Below are positions 56,298 through 64,000 of a DNA stretch of 64,000 nucleotides, in pieces (position 1 is the stretch's first letter; each line of letters begins with the position of its first letter). Source of the stretch: Echinicola salinicaeni. GTDB lineage: Bacteria > Bacteroidota > Bacteroidia > Cytophagales > Cyclobacteriaceae. A program made the translations under genes and the position numbers. Location: positions 186,001-250,000 of the forward strand of contig NZ_JACODZ010000002.1 of the NCBI RefSeq assembly GCF_014280965.1. Direction: 5' to 3'. Under the pieces are notes generated by a model. That model did not search any database. It was not told where the DNA came from and worked only from the letters and a program-made list of their open reading frames with translations.

Positions 56298-56328
56298 GAA
56301 AGGCAGCAGCCAAGGGCTGATGCCTTTC
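56298..56328 (-). terminator. Terminator candidate for the metallophosphoesterase operon
   Basis: GAAAGGCAGCAGCC (56298-56311) pairs with GGCTGATGCCTTTC (56315-56328) with one mismatch and an AAG loop. On the minus strand it is followed by a pyrimidine-rich TTCTTTTCTTT tract. Confidence 0.6.
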
Positions 56329-56350
56329 ATGATTATGTTAAAAACAATTA

Positions 56351-57325
56351 CTAAGATTTTAAATTTCTGTTGGATATTTTAGATACAATAGGATAGACGC
56401 TCAAGCTTGTAGGGATTTTCATGTCTTCAGGACTTGGTCCTACCCAATCAGTTTTTCTTCCTTCGACACTGACTTTTCCTTTTGGAGATATTTCTACCAA
56501 TGCCCAAAGTGGTTCTTTATAGGGTGCGGTATATTTGATCCAAGGATTGGTTTCATCCACCTCTTTGGAATATCTTATTGTTTTATACTTATCGCCCAAC
56601 CAGTAATAGCTTGCGCTATTGATTTGTACATAATGAATATCATTGATGTGGTTATAATAATCTTGATGGTGGTGACCAGAGAGAACTAGGATGACTTTTT
56701 GGAATCCAGCTTCTTTATTGGCTATTTCCAAAGCATATCTAACTGCCATCCCATTTTCTATCCCAGCCATTTCGTTGTCTAGTCCCTGGTGACAAAAAAC
56801 AATGGTAGGGAGATTGGTTTGGTTAAGGTCTTCCTCAAGCCATTTTAGCTGTTCAGGTGAAATATAGCGGGCATAGCCTTTTGGACGGTTTGGACTTTCG
56901 TTATGTTCGTTTCCATCCAATACCACAAAATGGTATCCGTTTTTGTCAAAGGAATAATATTTTGCTTCAGCATCCCAAAATTTTACTACCTGATCCCTGT
57001 TAAAGCCTCCATCGGTGTCATGGTTTCCTATTACATGGTGCTTGTCCCCTTTGAACTTGTTCCAAGTATCCATTAGGGGCTTGTTTTCTGATTTAGGAAC
57101 GCAAAAGTCTCCTAATTGGATGATGAAATCCGGTTGGTCTTCATTCATCTCATTGATAAATGCGGAGATCCTTTCCTGTCCATCATGCATGATATCATAA
57201 TGCAGGTCAGTGATGATGCCAAAACGAATGTGCTTGTTTTTCCTCTCTGCAGTGAAAGCCAAAGGGCTAAAGGACATGGCCACTGTGCCTAAAGCTCCAA
57301 TTTTTATAAATTCTTTTCTATCCAT
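56351..57325 (-). CDS. Exported metallophosphoesterase (calcineurin-like)
   Basis: From ATG 57325 this 324-residue enzyme begins MDRKEFIKIGALGTVAMSFS, a signal sequence, ending AFTAE. The two-metal motifs follow in order: Asp40-Leu-His42 (FGIITDLHYD), Gly72-Asp73 (FIIQLGDFC), Gly-Asn-His near 100-102 (HVIGNHDTDGG), and VLSGHHHQDY near 215. Such enzymes hydrolyse phosphomonoesters or diesters. The frame is open further upstream, but that part overlaps the previous gene and lacks a signal sequence. It lies 13 bp after the phosphodiesterase gene, so both act in one pathway of phosphoester breakdown. Confidence 0.9.
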   Translation of the reverse strand: MDRKEFIKIGALGTVAMSFSPLAFTAERKNKHIRFGIITDLHYDIMHDGQERISAFINEMNEDQPDFIIQLGDFCVPKSENKPLMDTWNKFKGDKHHVIGNHDTDGGFNRDQVVKFWDAEAKYYSFDKNGYHFVVLDGNEHNESPNRPKGYARYISPEQLKWLEEDLNQTNLPTIVFCHQGLDNEMAGIENGMAVRYALEIANKEAGFQKVILVLSGHHHQDYYNHINDIHYVQINSASYYWLGDKYKTIRYSKEVDETNPWIKYTAPYKEPLWALVEISPKGKVSVEGRKTDWVGPSPEDMKIPTSLSVYPIVSKISNRNLKS

Positions 57326-57338
57326 CTTCTTTGTTGTC

Positions 57339-58259
57339 TTATTTCTCCATGAATATCCCTGAAGGAACCTTGCCAATCCATGATTCAGGAGTTTGATTAA
57401 TGCCAAATAATTTTGCCACAACAGCAGCGGTGTTGGCGTTTGAATTAGGTGATCTTAGTTCCTTTCCTTTTTGGATTCCCGGGCCTTTTATCATCCACGG
57501 AACTTCCATTTCTTGGATACTTGTTCCCCCATGTCCATTTCCAATGCCTCCATGGTCGGTGAAAAGCAAGAAATGGGTGTCTTCATAAAGGCCTTCTGCT
57601 TTTAATTTTTCGACAAACTCTCCAATTTTTTTATCTACTTCTTCAATTGCAGTAATGTATTCTGGGGACATCCATTGATGGCTGTGTCCAGCATGGTCCA
57701 CATGCACTGAGTATAGAAAGGTCAAGGTTGGATTATCTTTGTTTGCAGTCAGGAAATCTAGGGCAGATTGATAATTGCTGTCATATTGGTCATCTTCTTC
57801 AAATTTCACTTCATCGAGGTATTTTTCATTGAAGGGTTTGATTAGGCTTTTCCAGTTAAAATAAAATGCAGTCTTAATATTGGGGATATTGTCCTTGGTT
57901 ACTTTAAATATGGAAGGGTAGTAGCCGTCAGCATCCATTTCCTGAGGATCCAAAGGGTGTTTTTCTTTTTCCCAACCATTGCCGAATACACCATGTTGCT
58001 CTGGCCCACCTCCTGTTAGGTGGCTTGTCCAGTTGGGCATGGTGACTGAAGGTATTACTGTTCTGGTATTCGTGGAAATTACTCCATCAGCAAAAAGTGT
58101 ATCTATATTGGGATGTTTTGCAGTCTGGTATCCTTCCAGGCTAAAACCATCCAATCCGATGAGAATAACATGCTTAGCCCTGGGTGGCTCGCTGGAGCAG
58201 CCAATGCTGGAAATCAAAATGAAACATAACAAAAGAAAAGATGACGGATTTTTTAGCAT
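57339..58259 (-). CDS. Nucleotide-pyrophosphatase/phosphodiesterase-type lipoprotein
   Basis: This 306-residue lipoprotein has a lipobox ending at Cys21 (LISSIGC). Metal Asp37 lies in HVILIGLDGFSLEGY. The nucleophile Thr73 is in PSVTMPNWTSHLTGGGPEQHGV, the hallmark of NPP-type phosphodiesterases. SVHVDHAGHSHQW, LFTDHGGIGNGHGGT and similar segments give the other metal ligands. It hydrolyses phosphodiesters, perhaps glycerophosphodiesters or nucleotides, and hands products to the metallophosphoesterase encoded 13 bp downstream. A 27-bp palindrome lies 31-57 bp upstream. Confidence 0.92.
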   Translation of the reverse strand: MLKNPSSFLLLCFILISSIGCSSEPPRAKHVILIGLDGFSLEGYQTAKHPNIDTLFADGVISTNTRTVIPSVTMPNWTSHLTGGGPEQHGVFGNGWEKEKHPLDPQEMDADGYYPSIFKVTKDNIPNIKTAFYFNWKSLIKPFNEKYLDEVKFEEDDQYDSNYQSALDFLTANKDNPTLTFLYSVHVDHAGHSHQWMSPEYITAIEEVDKKIGEFVEKLKAEGLYEDTHFLLFTDHGGIGNGHGGTSIQEMEVPWMIKGPGIQKGKELRSPNSNANTAAVVAKLFGINQTPESWIGKVPSGIFMEK

Positions 58260-58289
58260 AAGAATATATGATTGAGGTTTAGATAGTCT

Positions 58290-58316
58290 ATTATTTTTCT
58301 TTAAAAGAAAAATAAT
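58290..58316. promoter_or_regulatory. Palindromic operator candidate before the phosphodiesterase (site B)
   Basis: A perfect inverted repeat with 12-bp arms (ATTATTTTTCTT at 58290-58301, AAGAAAAATAAT at 58305-58316) and a TAA centre. It contains TTTTTC-N7-GAAAAA, the motif seen at the XRE-cupin promoter. Confidence 0.55.
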
Positions 58317-58489
58317 TTGGATCTAAAGGTATTAAAATTTCTGAATAAGAAAAACAATTTGTTTTTAGCCTAATATTATTTAATCTTTAATGAATTGAAT
58401 ATTAGTTTTATTTAGCTTGAATAGAAGCCTAAGTAATTAACATTTTCCGTATTGGAACGATGATTTTTTTGTAATCTGAATAATGAATG

Positions 58490-58510
58490 TAATTTCTTTT
58501 AAGGAAAATA
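58490..58510. promoter_or_regulatory. Palindromic operator candidate before transporter copy 2 (site C)
   Basis: TAATTTC TTTTAAG GAAAATA, with the same arm and spacer pattern, lies about 165 bp before the transporter start. A weaker match, TTTTC CGTATTG GAAC, is at about 58444. Confidence 0.5.
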
Positions 58511-58672
58511 TTACGAATAGTTCTTTTTAAAAATGACTTAATTTCATTTATTTACGGAAATATCAAGTCTTTAAAAGCTGTTTGATCTGATTAATAGTGG
58601 ATTAAGTCTTTGTGGTATTCTTATTATTTGGAGTTAGAAATGCTTTAATTCCTAAAATTAATTGCTTGATAA

Positions 58673-60019
58673 ATGCTTAACTGGATTCAGAAAATTTTAC
58701 TTGCAAAACATAGACTGCTATTCATTGTATGGTGCGTGGTTGCGTCCTTTGGTGCTTATTTTAGCATGTATGCCTACCGGAAGCCATTTATAACAGGGAC
58801 TTATGAAGATCTATATTTGTGGGGCCTTGATTACAAAACTGTATTGATTATTGTGCAGGTTTTGGGATATATGGTTTCAAAGTTTATCGGTATAAAAGTA
58901 ATATCAGAAATGAGGCCTTCTCAGCGAATAAAGCTGATCATGGGATTAGTATTATTTGCTGAATTGGCTTTGCTTGGATTTGGTCTCGTTCCACACCCTT
59001 ACAATTTTTTGTTTTTGTTCCTGAATGGTCTGCCATTGGGGATGGTATGGGGAATCGTTTTTAGTTTTTTGGAGGGCAGGAAATTTACGGAGGTATTGAT
59101 ATTCGGACTGAGTATAAGTGTGATAATAGGCTCTGGATTATTGAAAACCATTTATTTACAGGTTCAGGAGTGGTTTCCTTTCATTTCGGAGGTTTGGATG
59201 CCTTTCACTATGGGCGGAATATTCCTGCCCTTTTTCCTGTTATTTGTTTGGATGCTTTCTGTGATTCCAGCACCCTCTGCGAAGGATATAGCTTTAAGGA
59301 CTGAAAGAATTCCTATGGACAGAAAAAGAAAGAAGAAGACCTTTTCCTTTTTTAGTGGTGGGCTGATCGGAATGGTACTGATCTATGCTCTGCTATTGAC
59401 CATGCGGGATTTTAGGGATAATTTTTCAGTGGAAATATGGAATGAGATTGATCCTGATTGGGAGAAAAGTGTATTGTCCATTACGGAACTGATTTCTGGG
59501 GTGACGGTCTTGACCTTGATAGGTCTCCTTTCTTTGATAAAAAACAATAGGCTTGGCTTCTGGGCGACGGCCAGCTTGGTTGCATGCGGTTTGCTTGGTG
59601 GAGGTATGGCTACTTATTTATATCAAGTGAATTTTTTGTCTCCCTTTTATTGGATGGTATTCTTGGGCATATTCCTGTTTATGGCCTATACCCCGATTCA
59701 GACGGTGTTTTTTGATAGGATGCTGGCTGTGTATAAGTTTCGTGCCAATGCTGGCTTTTTTATTTATATCTGCGATTCTATAGGGTATTTGGGCAGTGTA
59801 TCCCTATTGTTGTATAAAGAGTTTTTTATGGGAAATATGGATTGGCATTTGGTATTGGTGTATTTCAGTTATGGGGTGTCCATTATTGGGAGTCTGCTGT
59901 TATTTATGGCAATGATTTATTTTAAAAGGATCTATAACAAGCAAAATTCCGTGCAGGGAAGTGAAATGGTGTCAAAAGTTGTTGAAACGAATTTTCAAAT
60001 AAAGGAGGTAAATCTATAA
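58673..60019 (+). CDS. DUF5690-type membrane transporter, GlpT/OPA-like (copy 2)
   Basis: This 448-residue protein is a paralogue of the one at 54563 with the same signature: AYFSMYAYRKPFITG (Arg36, the GlpT Arg45 counterpart), then LGYMVSKFIGIKVISE, FLNGLPLGMVWGIVFSFLEGRKFTE, MRDFRDNFSVEIWNE and ANAGFFIYICDSIGYLGSVS. About 12 membrane helices are visible, with a charged central loop (about 200-225, RTERIPMDRKRKKK). The two copies flank the phosphodiesterase/metallophosphoesterase pair, which fits uptake of phosphorylated products. Substrate specificity is unproven. Start ATG is at 58673. Confidence 0.75.
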   Translation: MLNWIQKILLAKHRLLFIVWCVVASFGAYFSMYAYRKPFITGTYEDLYLWGLDYKTVLIIVQVLGYMVSKFIGIKVISEMRPSQRIKLIMGLVLFAELALLGFGLVPHPYNFLFLFLNGLPLGMVWGIVFSFLEGRKFTEVLIFGLSISVIIGSGLLKTIYLQVQEWFPFISEVWMPFTMGGIFLPFFLLFVWMLSVIPAPSAKDIALRTERIPMDRKRKKKTFSFFSGGLIGMVLIYALLLTMRDFRDNFSVEIWNEIDPDWEKSVLSITELISGVTVLTLIGLLSLIKNNRLGFWATASLVACGLLGGGMATYLYQVNFLSPFYWMVFLGIFLFMAYTPIQTVFFDRMLAVYKFRANAGFFIYICDSIGYLGSVSLLLYKEFFMGNMDWHLVLVYFSYGVSIIGSLLLFMAMIYFKRIYNKQNSVQGSEMVSKVVETNFQIKEVNL

Positions 60020-60182
60020 TGCTTTGATTGATTTTAGCTATTGAAGGTGTTATTAAGATTTTTTAGGCCATTTGCCTAGTTTTTTAATGATTAAATCACG
60101 AGTTTTATAGAATTTGAATTTGTAGGATGTATTTTAGTGGGGCAAATATCATTTGTTTTTATACCCAATAACCATAAATAAA

Positions 60183-61589
60183 ATGAAAAAACATATACTT
60201 TGTTTATTGCTTTTTTTGATTGGCTTTTCTGCCAAAAGTGAAATCTGGCTTCCTTCCATATTATCTGATAATATGGTTTTGCAGCAAAACTCCAAGGCAA
60301 TGATCTGGGGCTGGAGCACGCAGACAACTGAAAAGATAGTCGTTACAGGATCATGGAATAACCAAGCTGTAGAAACCAAAGTCCATCAAGGAAAATGGTC
60401 TTTGGAGCTGCCCACGCCATCTCATGGAGGACCTTATACCATCAGTATTAAGGGACATCAGGAGATCGTATTGGAAAATATTTTGATAGGGGAGGTTTGG
60501 CTGTGTTCTGGGCAGTCCAATATGCAATGGAGTGCCAATAACGGATTTGACAATGCCGAGGAAGAAGTAAAGGCGGCCAATTATCCAAATATCCGTTTTT
60601 TTACGGTTCCAAGACACGGAGCAATTACCCCTCAGGATGATGCTCCAGGCCAATGGTCCGCCTGTACACCTGAAACCATGAGGGACTTTAGTGCCGTGGG
60701 CTATTTTTTTGGAAGAGAACTGAAAGAAAAATTGGATATTCCTGTGGGATTGATCAACAGCAGCTGGGGAGGAACACCGGTGGAGATCTGGAGCCCTGCC
60801 AACTCGGTGAAAAATCCAGAACTCTTGAAGGAGGCATCTTTGGAAATTGCAGAAAACAGTTGGTATGACAGAAGCCCTGGATTTGCTTATAATGCCATGA
60901 TCCATCCTCTGGCTCCATTTACAATTGCAGGTTATTTATGGTATCAAGGCGAGTCCAATCGTCAAAACGCAGATTATTATTATAAGACATTTCCCATGCT
61001 GATAGAGTCTTGGAGAGAAGAATGGGGTAACCCGAACCTGCCCTTTTATTATGTGCAGATTGCTCCTTTTGATTATGAAAACAATAATAGCGAGGATATC
61101 GCTCCTGCTATTGTAAGGGATGCTCAGCTGAAGACCATGGATGTACTTGATCATACAGGAATGGTGGTGACCAATGATATTGGGAACCTTAAGAATATCC
61201 ACCCAGGAAATAAGCAGGAAGTGGGCAGAAGGCTGGCCTTATGGGCCCTGGCCAAAACCTATGGACTAAGTGATATAGATCCTTCAGGACCAACTTTCAA
61301 ATCCATGGAAATTAGGAAAAACAAAGCCTTGGTAACTTTTGAGCATACTGGAGGTGAATTGCAGGCTAAAGGAAAAGAAATCAAGGAATTCTATATAGCA
61401 GGTGAAGACCACAGGTTTTTCCCTGCCAAGGCCAAAATCAAAGGTGATATGGTGGAGCTTTCTTCTAAAGAGGTGAAAAAGCCAGTTGCAGTGCGCTTTG
61501 CCTTTTCTGATATTGCCTTGCCCAATTTGTTTGGCAAAAATGGCTTGCCTGCTTCGGCCTTTAGGACAGACAATTGGGAGCTTGAGTGA
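60183..61589 (+). CDS. Sialate O-acetylesterase-like SGNH hydrolase
   Basis: From ATG 60183 this 468-residue exported esterase has a signal peptide (1-19, LIGFSAKSE) and the SASA-family start IWLPSILSDNMVLQQNSKAMIWGWS. The nucleophile is Ser112 in VWLCSGQSNMQWS. VGLINSSWGGTPVEIWSP and GYLWYQGESNRQ give other conserved blocks, and NLKNIHPGNKQEVGRRLA carries the catalytic His. Family members remove O-acetyl groups from sialic acids and, in Bacteroidota PULs, from xylans, pectins and other glycans. It overlaps the next gene by 4 bp. No sialidase is present nearby, so acetylated polysaccharide is the likelier substrate. Confidence 0.9.
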   Translation: MKKHILCLLLFLIGFSAKSEIWLPSILSDNMVLQQNSKAMIWGWSTQTTEKIVVTGSWNNQAVETKVHQGKWSLELPTPSHGGPYTISIKGHQEIVLENILIGEVWLCSGQSNMQWSANNGFDNAEEEVKAANYPNIRFFTVPRHGAITPQDDAPGQWSACTPETMRDFSAVGYFFGRELKEKLDIPVGLINSSWGGTPVEIWSPANSVKNPELLKEASLEIAENSWYDRSPGFAYNAMIHPLAPFTIAGYLWYQGESNRQNADYYYKTFPMLIESWREEWGNPNLPFYYVQIAPFDYENNNSEDIAPAIVRDAQLKTMDVLDHTGMVVTNDIGNLKNIHPGNKQEVGRRLALWALAKTYGLSDIDPSGPTFKSMEIRKNKALVTFEHTGGELQAKGKEIKEFYIAGEDHRFFPAKAKIKGDMVELSSKEVKKPVAVRFAFSDIALPNLFGKNGLPASAFRTDNWELE

Positions 61590-62719
61590 TTTCATGCCCA
61601 AGCAATAATGATCTGAATCCTTTTAATTCACTCAAAACAAATACTACTGATTTGACACATTTTCTTAAAACCGCCCTATTTATAGTATTGATAGGTTTCA
61701 TTAGGATCCAAGTTGGTTTTGCCCAGGATGCTCCAGAAAAACTACATATTCAGGGTCACCTCGAGGCCATAACCGAAGACAATGTCTTCCTTACTGAAGA
61801 TTATTTCAACTGGGGAGGCTCTATTCTTAAAGGTGAGGATGGTCTTTACCATATGTTTTACAGTAGATGGCCAAAGGCTACCAAATTTACAGGGTGGTTG
61901 CTTTATTCTGAAATTGCCCATGCTGTATCTCCCCATCCAAGTGGTCCTTGGACCTATAAAGAGACTGTTTTGAAAGGTAGAGGAAAGGGATATTGGGATG
62001 CCATAACGGCCCACAATCCTAAGATCAAATATTTTGAGGGTAAATATTACCTCTACTATATCTCTACGAATTTGGGAGAGAGACAGGATTATACGGAAGA
62101 GGAATTGATGGAAACCAGCCACACAGGGTATTCTCATCCCAATTGGAAACTTCTTAGGCCGAATCAAAGAACCGGTGTAGCGGTGGCGGAATCCCTTAAT
62201 GGAGAGTGGGAGCGTTTTGATAAGCCCTTAATAGCGCCTTCGGGACCTATTACTACGCTGACCGTCAACCCCGCTATTGATAAGGGAAAAGATGGTAGGT
62301 ATTATTTGATCATAAAAGGGGATAAGCCCAATGAAACCAAATTTATAAGGAACCAGGCCATGGCTATTGGCGACAGCCCTATAGGGCCTTTTGAAATCCA
62401 ATCTGAACCGGTTATTGATTATTTGGATACGGAAGATATGTCCCTTTGGTACGATAAGAAGCGAGACAAATATTACGGGATTTTTCATACCCATGGTTTT
62501 ATTGGCTTGGTGAATTCTTCAGATGGTATTCATTGGAAAAAGGCGGAAGAATTTGAGCTGATGCCGAAGGTAATAAAAAAGCAGGATGGCAGTTTAATCA
62601 AGCCCGATAGGATGGAAAGACCTTTTGTTTATACCCAAGATGATGAGGTAGTGACGATAGGGGTGGCCTGTAAAAAGGGAAATGAATCTTTTATTGTGAC
62701 CATACCAGTCAAGCCATAG
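61586..62719 (+). CDS. Exported beta-propeller glycoside hydrolase, GH43-like
   Basis: This 377-residue protein starts at a GTG overlapping the previous stop (GTGA). A TTG at 61652 would give a shorter signal peptide (THFLKTALFIVLIGFIRIQ). The mature part has repeating blades with W/Y-rich strands: GEDGLYHMFYSRWP, WDAITAHNPKIKYFEGKYYLYYIS, KDGRYYLIIKGDKP and YDKKRDKYYGIFHTH. That is typical of five-bladed propellers of the GH43/GH117 type. Catalytic acids cannot be assigned; the Asp and Glu in GYWDAITAHNP and LDTEDMS are candidates. Exo-activity on arabinose, xylose or anhydro-galactose residues is possible. It lies in an operon with the acetylesterase and GH29 genes. Confidence 0.75.
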   Translation: MISCPSNNDLNPFNSLKTNTTDLTHFLKTALFIVLIGFIRIQVGFAQDAPEKLHIQGHLEAITEDNVFLTEDYFNWGGSILKGEDGLYHMFYSRWPKATKFTGWLLYSEIAHAVSPHPSGPWTYKETVLKGRGKGYWDAITAHNPKIKYFEGKYYLYYISTNLGERQDYTEEELMETSHTGYSHPNWKLLRPNQRTGVAVAESLNGEWERFDKPLIAPSGPITTLTVNPAIDKGKDGRYYLIIKGDKPNETKFIRNQAMAIGDSPIGPFEIQSEPVIDYLDTEDMSLWYDKKRDKYYGIFHTHGFIGLVNSSDGIHWKKAEEFELMPKVIKKQDGSLIKPDRMERPFVYTQDDEVVTIGVACKKGNESFIVTIPVKP

Positions 62720-62748
62720 TATAGGCTTGGTGTATAGAAATTAAAATT

Positions 62749-63798
62749 ATGCCTTACAGAATTTATTCAATCGTATTGCTGCTTTTGATGGCAGCTTGTG
62801 CTCCATCTAACCAAACAAAGGAAATATTGCCCATACCTTCTTCTGAACCCAGTCAAGAACAGCTGGCACAGATCAATAGAAAATACGGTATGTTTATTCA
62901 TTTTGGGATCAATACCTTCCATGATATGGAATGGACAGATGGTTCCAAACCGGTTGCATCTTACCAGCCTACAGCGGTAGATGCGGAACAGTGGGTGCGG
63001 ACTGCCAAGGATGCAGGGATGAAATATGTCATCCTCATTACCAAACACCATGACGGTTTTTGTCTTTGGGACAGTGAGTATACGGAATACGATGTTGCAG
63101 CTTCTCCCAATACCACCAATGTGGTGGAGGCGGTGGCCAAAGCATGTAAGAAATATGATATTGGATTGGGCTTGTACTATTCATTATGGGATAGAAATCT
63201 GAATGGAGAGGTGAAGGATGAAACTTTGGACAGTGCCTATAATCAGTATATGATTGATCAGATGGATGAGCTGATCGACATTACCGAAAGACATACAGAG
63301 TTGGTTGAATTTTGGTTTGATGGAGGCTGGTTAAAAGAAAATCACCGTTGGCCAATAAAAGAATTGTACCAAACCATTAAGTCACGAGAACCAAACTGTC
63401 AGATAGGGGTGAATTGGTCCATAGGACTTCCTAACGATCCTGACCATCATCCTGTCAAGCCTGAAGAGCAGGAGAGGGGTTATCCTATCAGGTACTTCCC
63501 AAGTGACTTTAGGCTAGGAGATCCATTTCTGCCTGCTGAAGATGATCCAAAAGTCTTTACCCATGAAGGAAAGGAATATTATATGCCTTGGGAATCTACG
63601 GTTTGCATGAGCCAAAGGTGGTTTTATAATACCCAAGATACCGTATGGAAATCCATTGATGAGTTGGAGGCCTTGTATAATAGGGCCACTGCAAATGACA
63701 ATATTCTTATCCTCAACTGTCCACCAAACAGGGATGGAGTAATCCGCGAGAAGGATGTTCAGGTTTTAGGTGAATTGAAAGAAAGATTAAGTTTGTAG
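62749..63798 (+). CDS. GH29 alpha-L-fucosidase, catalytic domain only, lipoprotein
   Basis: This 349-residue lipoprotein has a lipobox ending at Cys17 (LLMAAC). The GH29 barrel shows YGMFIHFGINTFHDMEW, LITKHHDGFCLWDSEYTEYDV, GLYYSLWDRN and the nucleophile Asp191 in LVEFWFDGGWLKEN. At 349 residues it lacks the C-terminal beta-sandwich and discoidin domain of the enzyme at 28463, so only the barrel is present. The stop is followed 36 bp later by a terminator, so it is a natural short form and not a truncation. It completes the 60183-63798 operon. Confidence 0.9.
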   Translation: MPYRIYSIVLLLLMAACAPSNQTKEILPIPSSEPSQEQLAQINRKYGMFIHFGINTFHDMEWTDGSKPVASYQPTAVDAEQWVRTAKDAGMKYVILITKHHDGFCLWDSEYTEYDVAASPNTTNVVEAVAKACKKYDIGLGLYYSLWDRNLNGEVKDETLDSAYNQYMIDQMDELIDITERHTELVEFWFDGGWLKENHRWPIKELYQTIKSREPNCQIGVNWSIGLPNDPDHHPVKPEEQERGYPIRYFPSDFRLGDPFLPAEDDPKVFTHEGKEYYMPWESTVCMSQRWFYNTQDTVWKSIDELEALYNRATANDNILILNCPPNRDGVIREKDVQVLGELKERLSL

Positions 63799-63833
63799 AT
63801 ACTTTCGTTTTCCAGAGCAGCTTGTAGGAAAAT

Positions 63834-63873
63834 AAAAAGGCCTGAGCAGTAAGTCCACTGCTTAGGCCTTTTT
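63834..63873 (+). terminator. Intrinsic terminator after the esterase-GH43-GH29 operon
   Basis: A 17-nt stem (63834-63850 and 63857-63873), one wobble pair, loop AAGTCC. The A-rich left end and T-rich right end make it usable in both directions. Confidence 0.9.
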
Positions 63874-63893
63874 AAGTTTAATTTATAATGGGA

Positions 63894-64000
63894 TATGATT
63901 ATCCGTTATTACACCAGTAAACTTATTTCTCACAGCCTGCATAGATTTATCGGGAGATTCCACAGATCTACCTGGCGGAAGACAGGTTTGCACGGAATAA
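63894..64000. repeat. Second copy of the MITE-like element, inverted, cut by the window edge
   Basis: TATGATTATCCG, then ACACCAGTAAACTTATTTCT and CACAG match the complement of 55990-56039. AGATTCCACAGATCTAC matches after a roughly 21-bp insertion. The far end lies outside the window, so its terminal repeat and target duplication cannot be checked. Confidence 0.6.

Larger units (their letters stand above)
55859..56350. other. Intergenic region after transporter copy 1
   Basis: These 492 bp lie between the convergent transporter and metallophosphoesterase genes. They hold the MITE-like element (55879-56050), about 240 bp of featureless AT-rich DNA, and a minus-strand terminator candidate (56298-56328). 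Confidence 0.5.
58260..58672. other. Divergent intergenic region between phosphodiesterase and transporter copy 2
   Basis: 413 AT-rich bp holding sites B and C. No gene is supported, and no promoter matches TTTG/TAnnTTTG with correct spacing. Confidence 0.5.

Noticed and set aside
60351-60905. 184-codon open frame antisense to the acetylesterase
   Set aside because: Opposite a well-supported gene; no recognisable domain or signal.
60183-61589. Sialic-acid-specific function for the acetylesterase
   Set aside because: The family name comes from sialate esterases, but no sialidase, sialate lyase or sialic transporter is nearby; the substrate is left open.
62749-63798. Truncated GH29 gene
   Set aside because: The protein is shorter than multidomain fucosidases, but the barrel is complete, starts with a lipobox and ends before a proper terminator.

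Overview
The window comes from an AT-rich member of the Bacteroidota, most likely of the Cytophagales/Cyclobacteriaceae type. The evidence is three SusC/SusD pairs, ECF sigma/FecR pairs, formylglycine sulfatases, many Sec- or lipobox-exported glycoside hydrolases, and an absence of Shine-Dalgarno sites before most starts. No rRNA, tRNA, CRISPR array, transposase or phage gene was seen. Nearly all proteins have signal peptides or lipoboxes, so this is an outer-surface and periplasmic nutrient-capture region.

Layout. (1) Positions 1-320 hold the start of a leftward hybrid two-component sensor. (2) Positions 532-7308 hold a small membrane ORF, SusC, SusD, a nucleotide-pyrophosphatase-type phosphodiesterase and an endonuclease/exonuclease/phosphatase-fold enzyme, a phosphoester-flavoured locus. 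(3) Positions 7627-16672 form a sulfatase block: two rightward sulfatases, then a leftward operon of GH2, sulfatase and AraC regulator. (4) Positions 17628-28246 form a classical PUL: ECF sigma, FecR, STN-SusC, SusD, GH16, a small membrane ORF and a GH20 hexosaminidase broken by a one-base frameshift, followed by a GH29 fucosidase. (5) Positions 31044-47272 form a second ECF PUL: sigma, FecR, SusC, SusD, three consecutive large retaining-type TIM-barrel hydrolases (two of them GH36-like) and an alpha/beta hydrolase. A convergent GH2 beta-mannosidase/glucosaminidase-like gene follows, then a double-esterase fusion. (6) Positions 52659-60019 hold an XRE-cupin regulator with a zinc-type dehydrogenase, and two paralogous 12-14 TM transporters flanking an exported phosphodiesterase plus metallophosphoesterase. 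(7) Positions 60183-63798 hold a sialate O-acetylesterase-like enzyme, a beta-propeller GH43-like protein and a second GH29.

How it works together (inference). The SusCD pairs import oligosaccharides released from sulfated, fucosylated, acetylated glycans containing galactose and amino sugars. Sulfatases and esterases strip the substituents and exo-hydrolases finish the job. The phosphodiesterase, phosphatase and transporter genes look like an organophosphate-scavenging module. The transporters carry the Y-x-x-R-K-x-F signature of GlpT-type organophosphate antiporters.

The most interesting non-coding signals are these. Two intrinsic terminators lie between fecR and susC and point the wrong way (minus strand) in both ECF PULs, as expected for antisense sRNAs opposite susC. 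A recurring palindrome, TTTC-N7-GAAA, occurs nine times in four intergenic regions, twice as tandem pairs spaced exactly 20 bp. A MITE-like element flanked by a 12-bp direct repeat has a second, inverted copy at the right end of the window.
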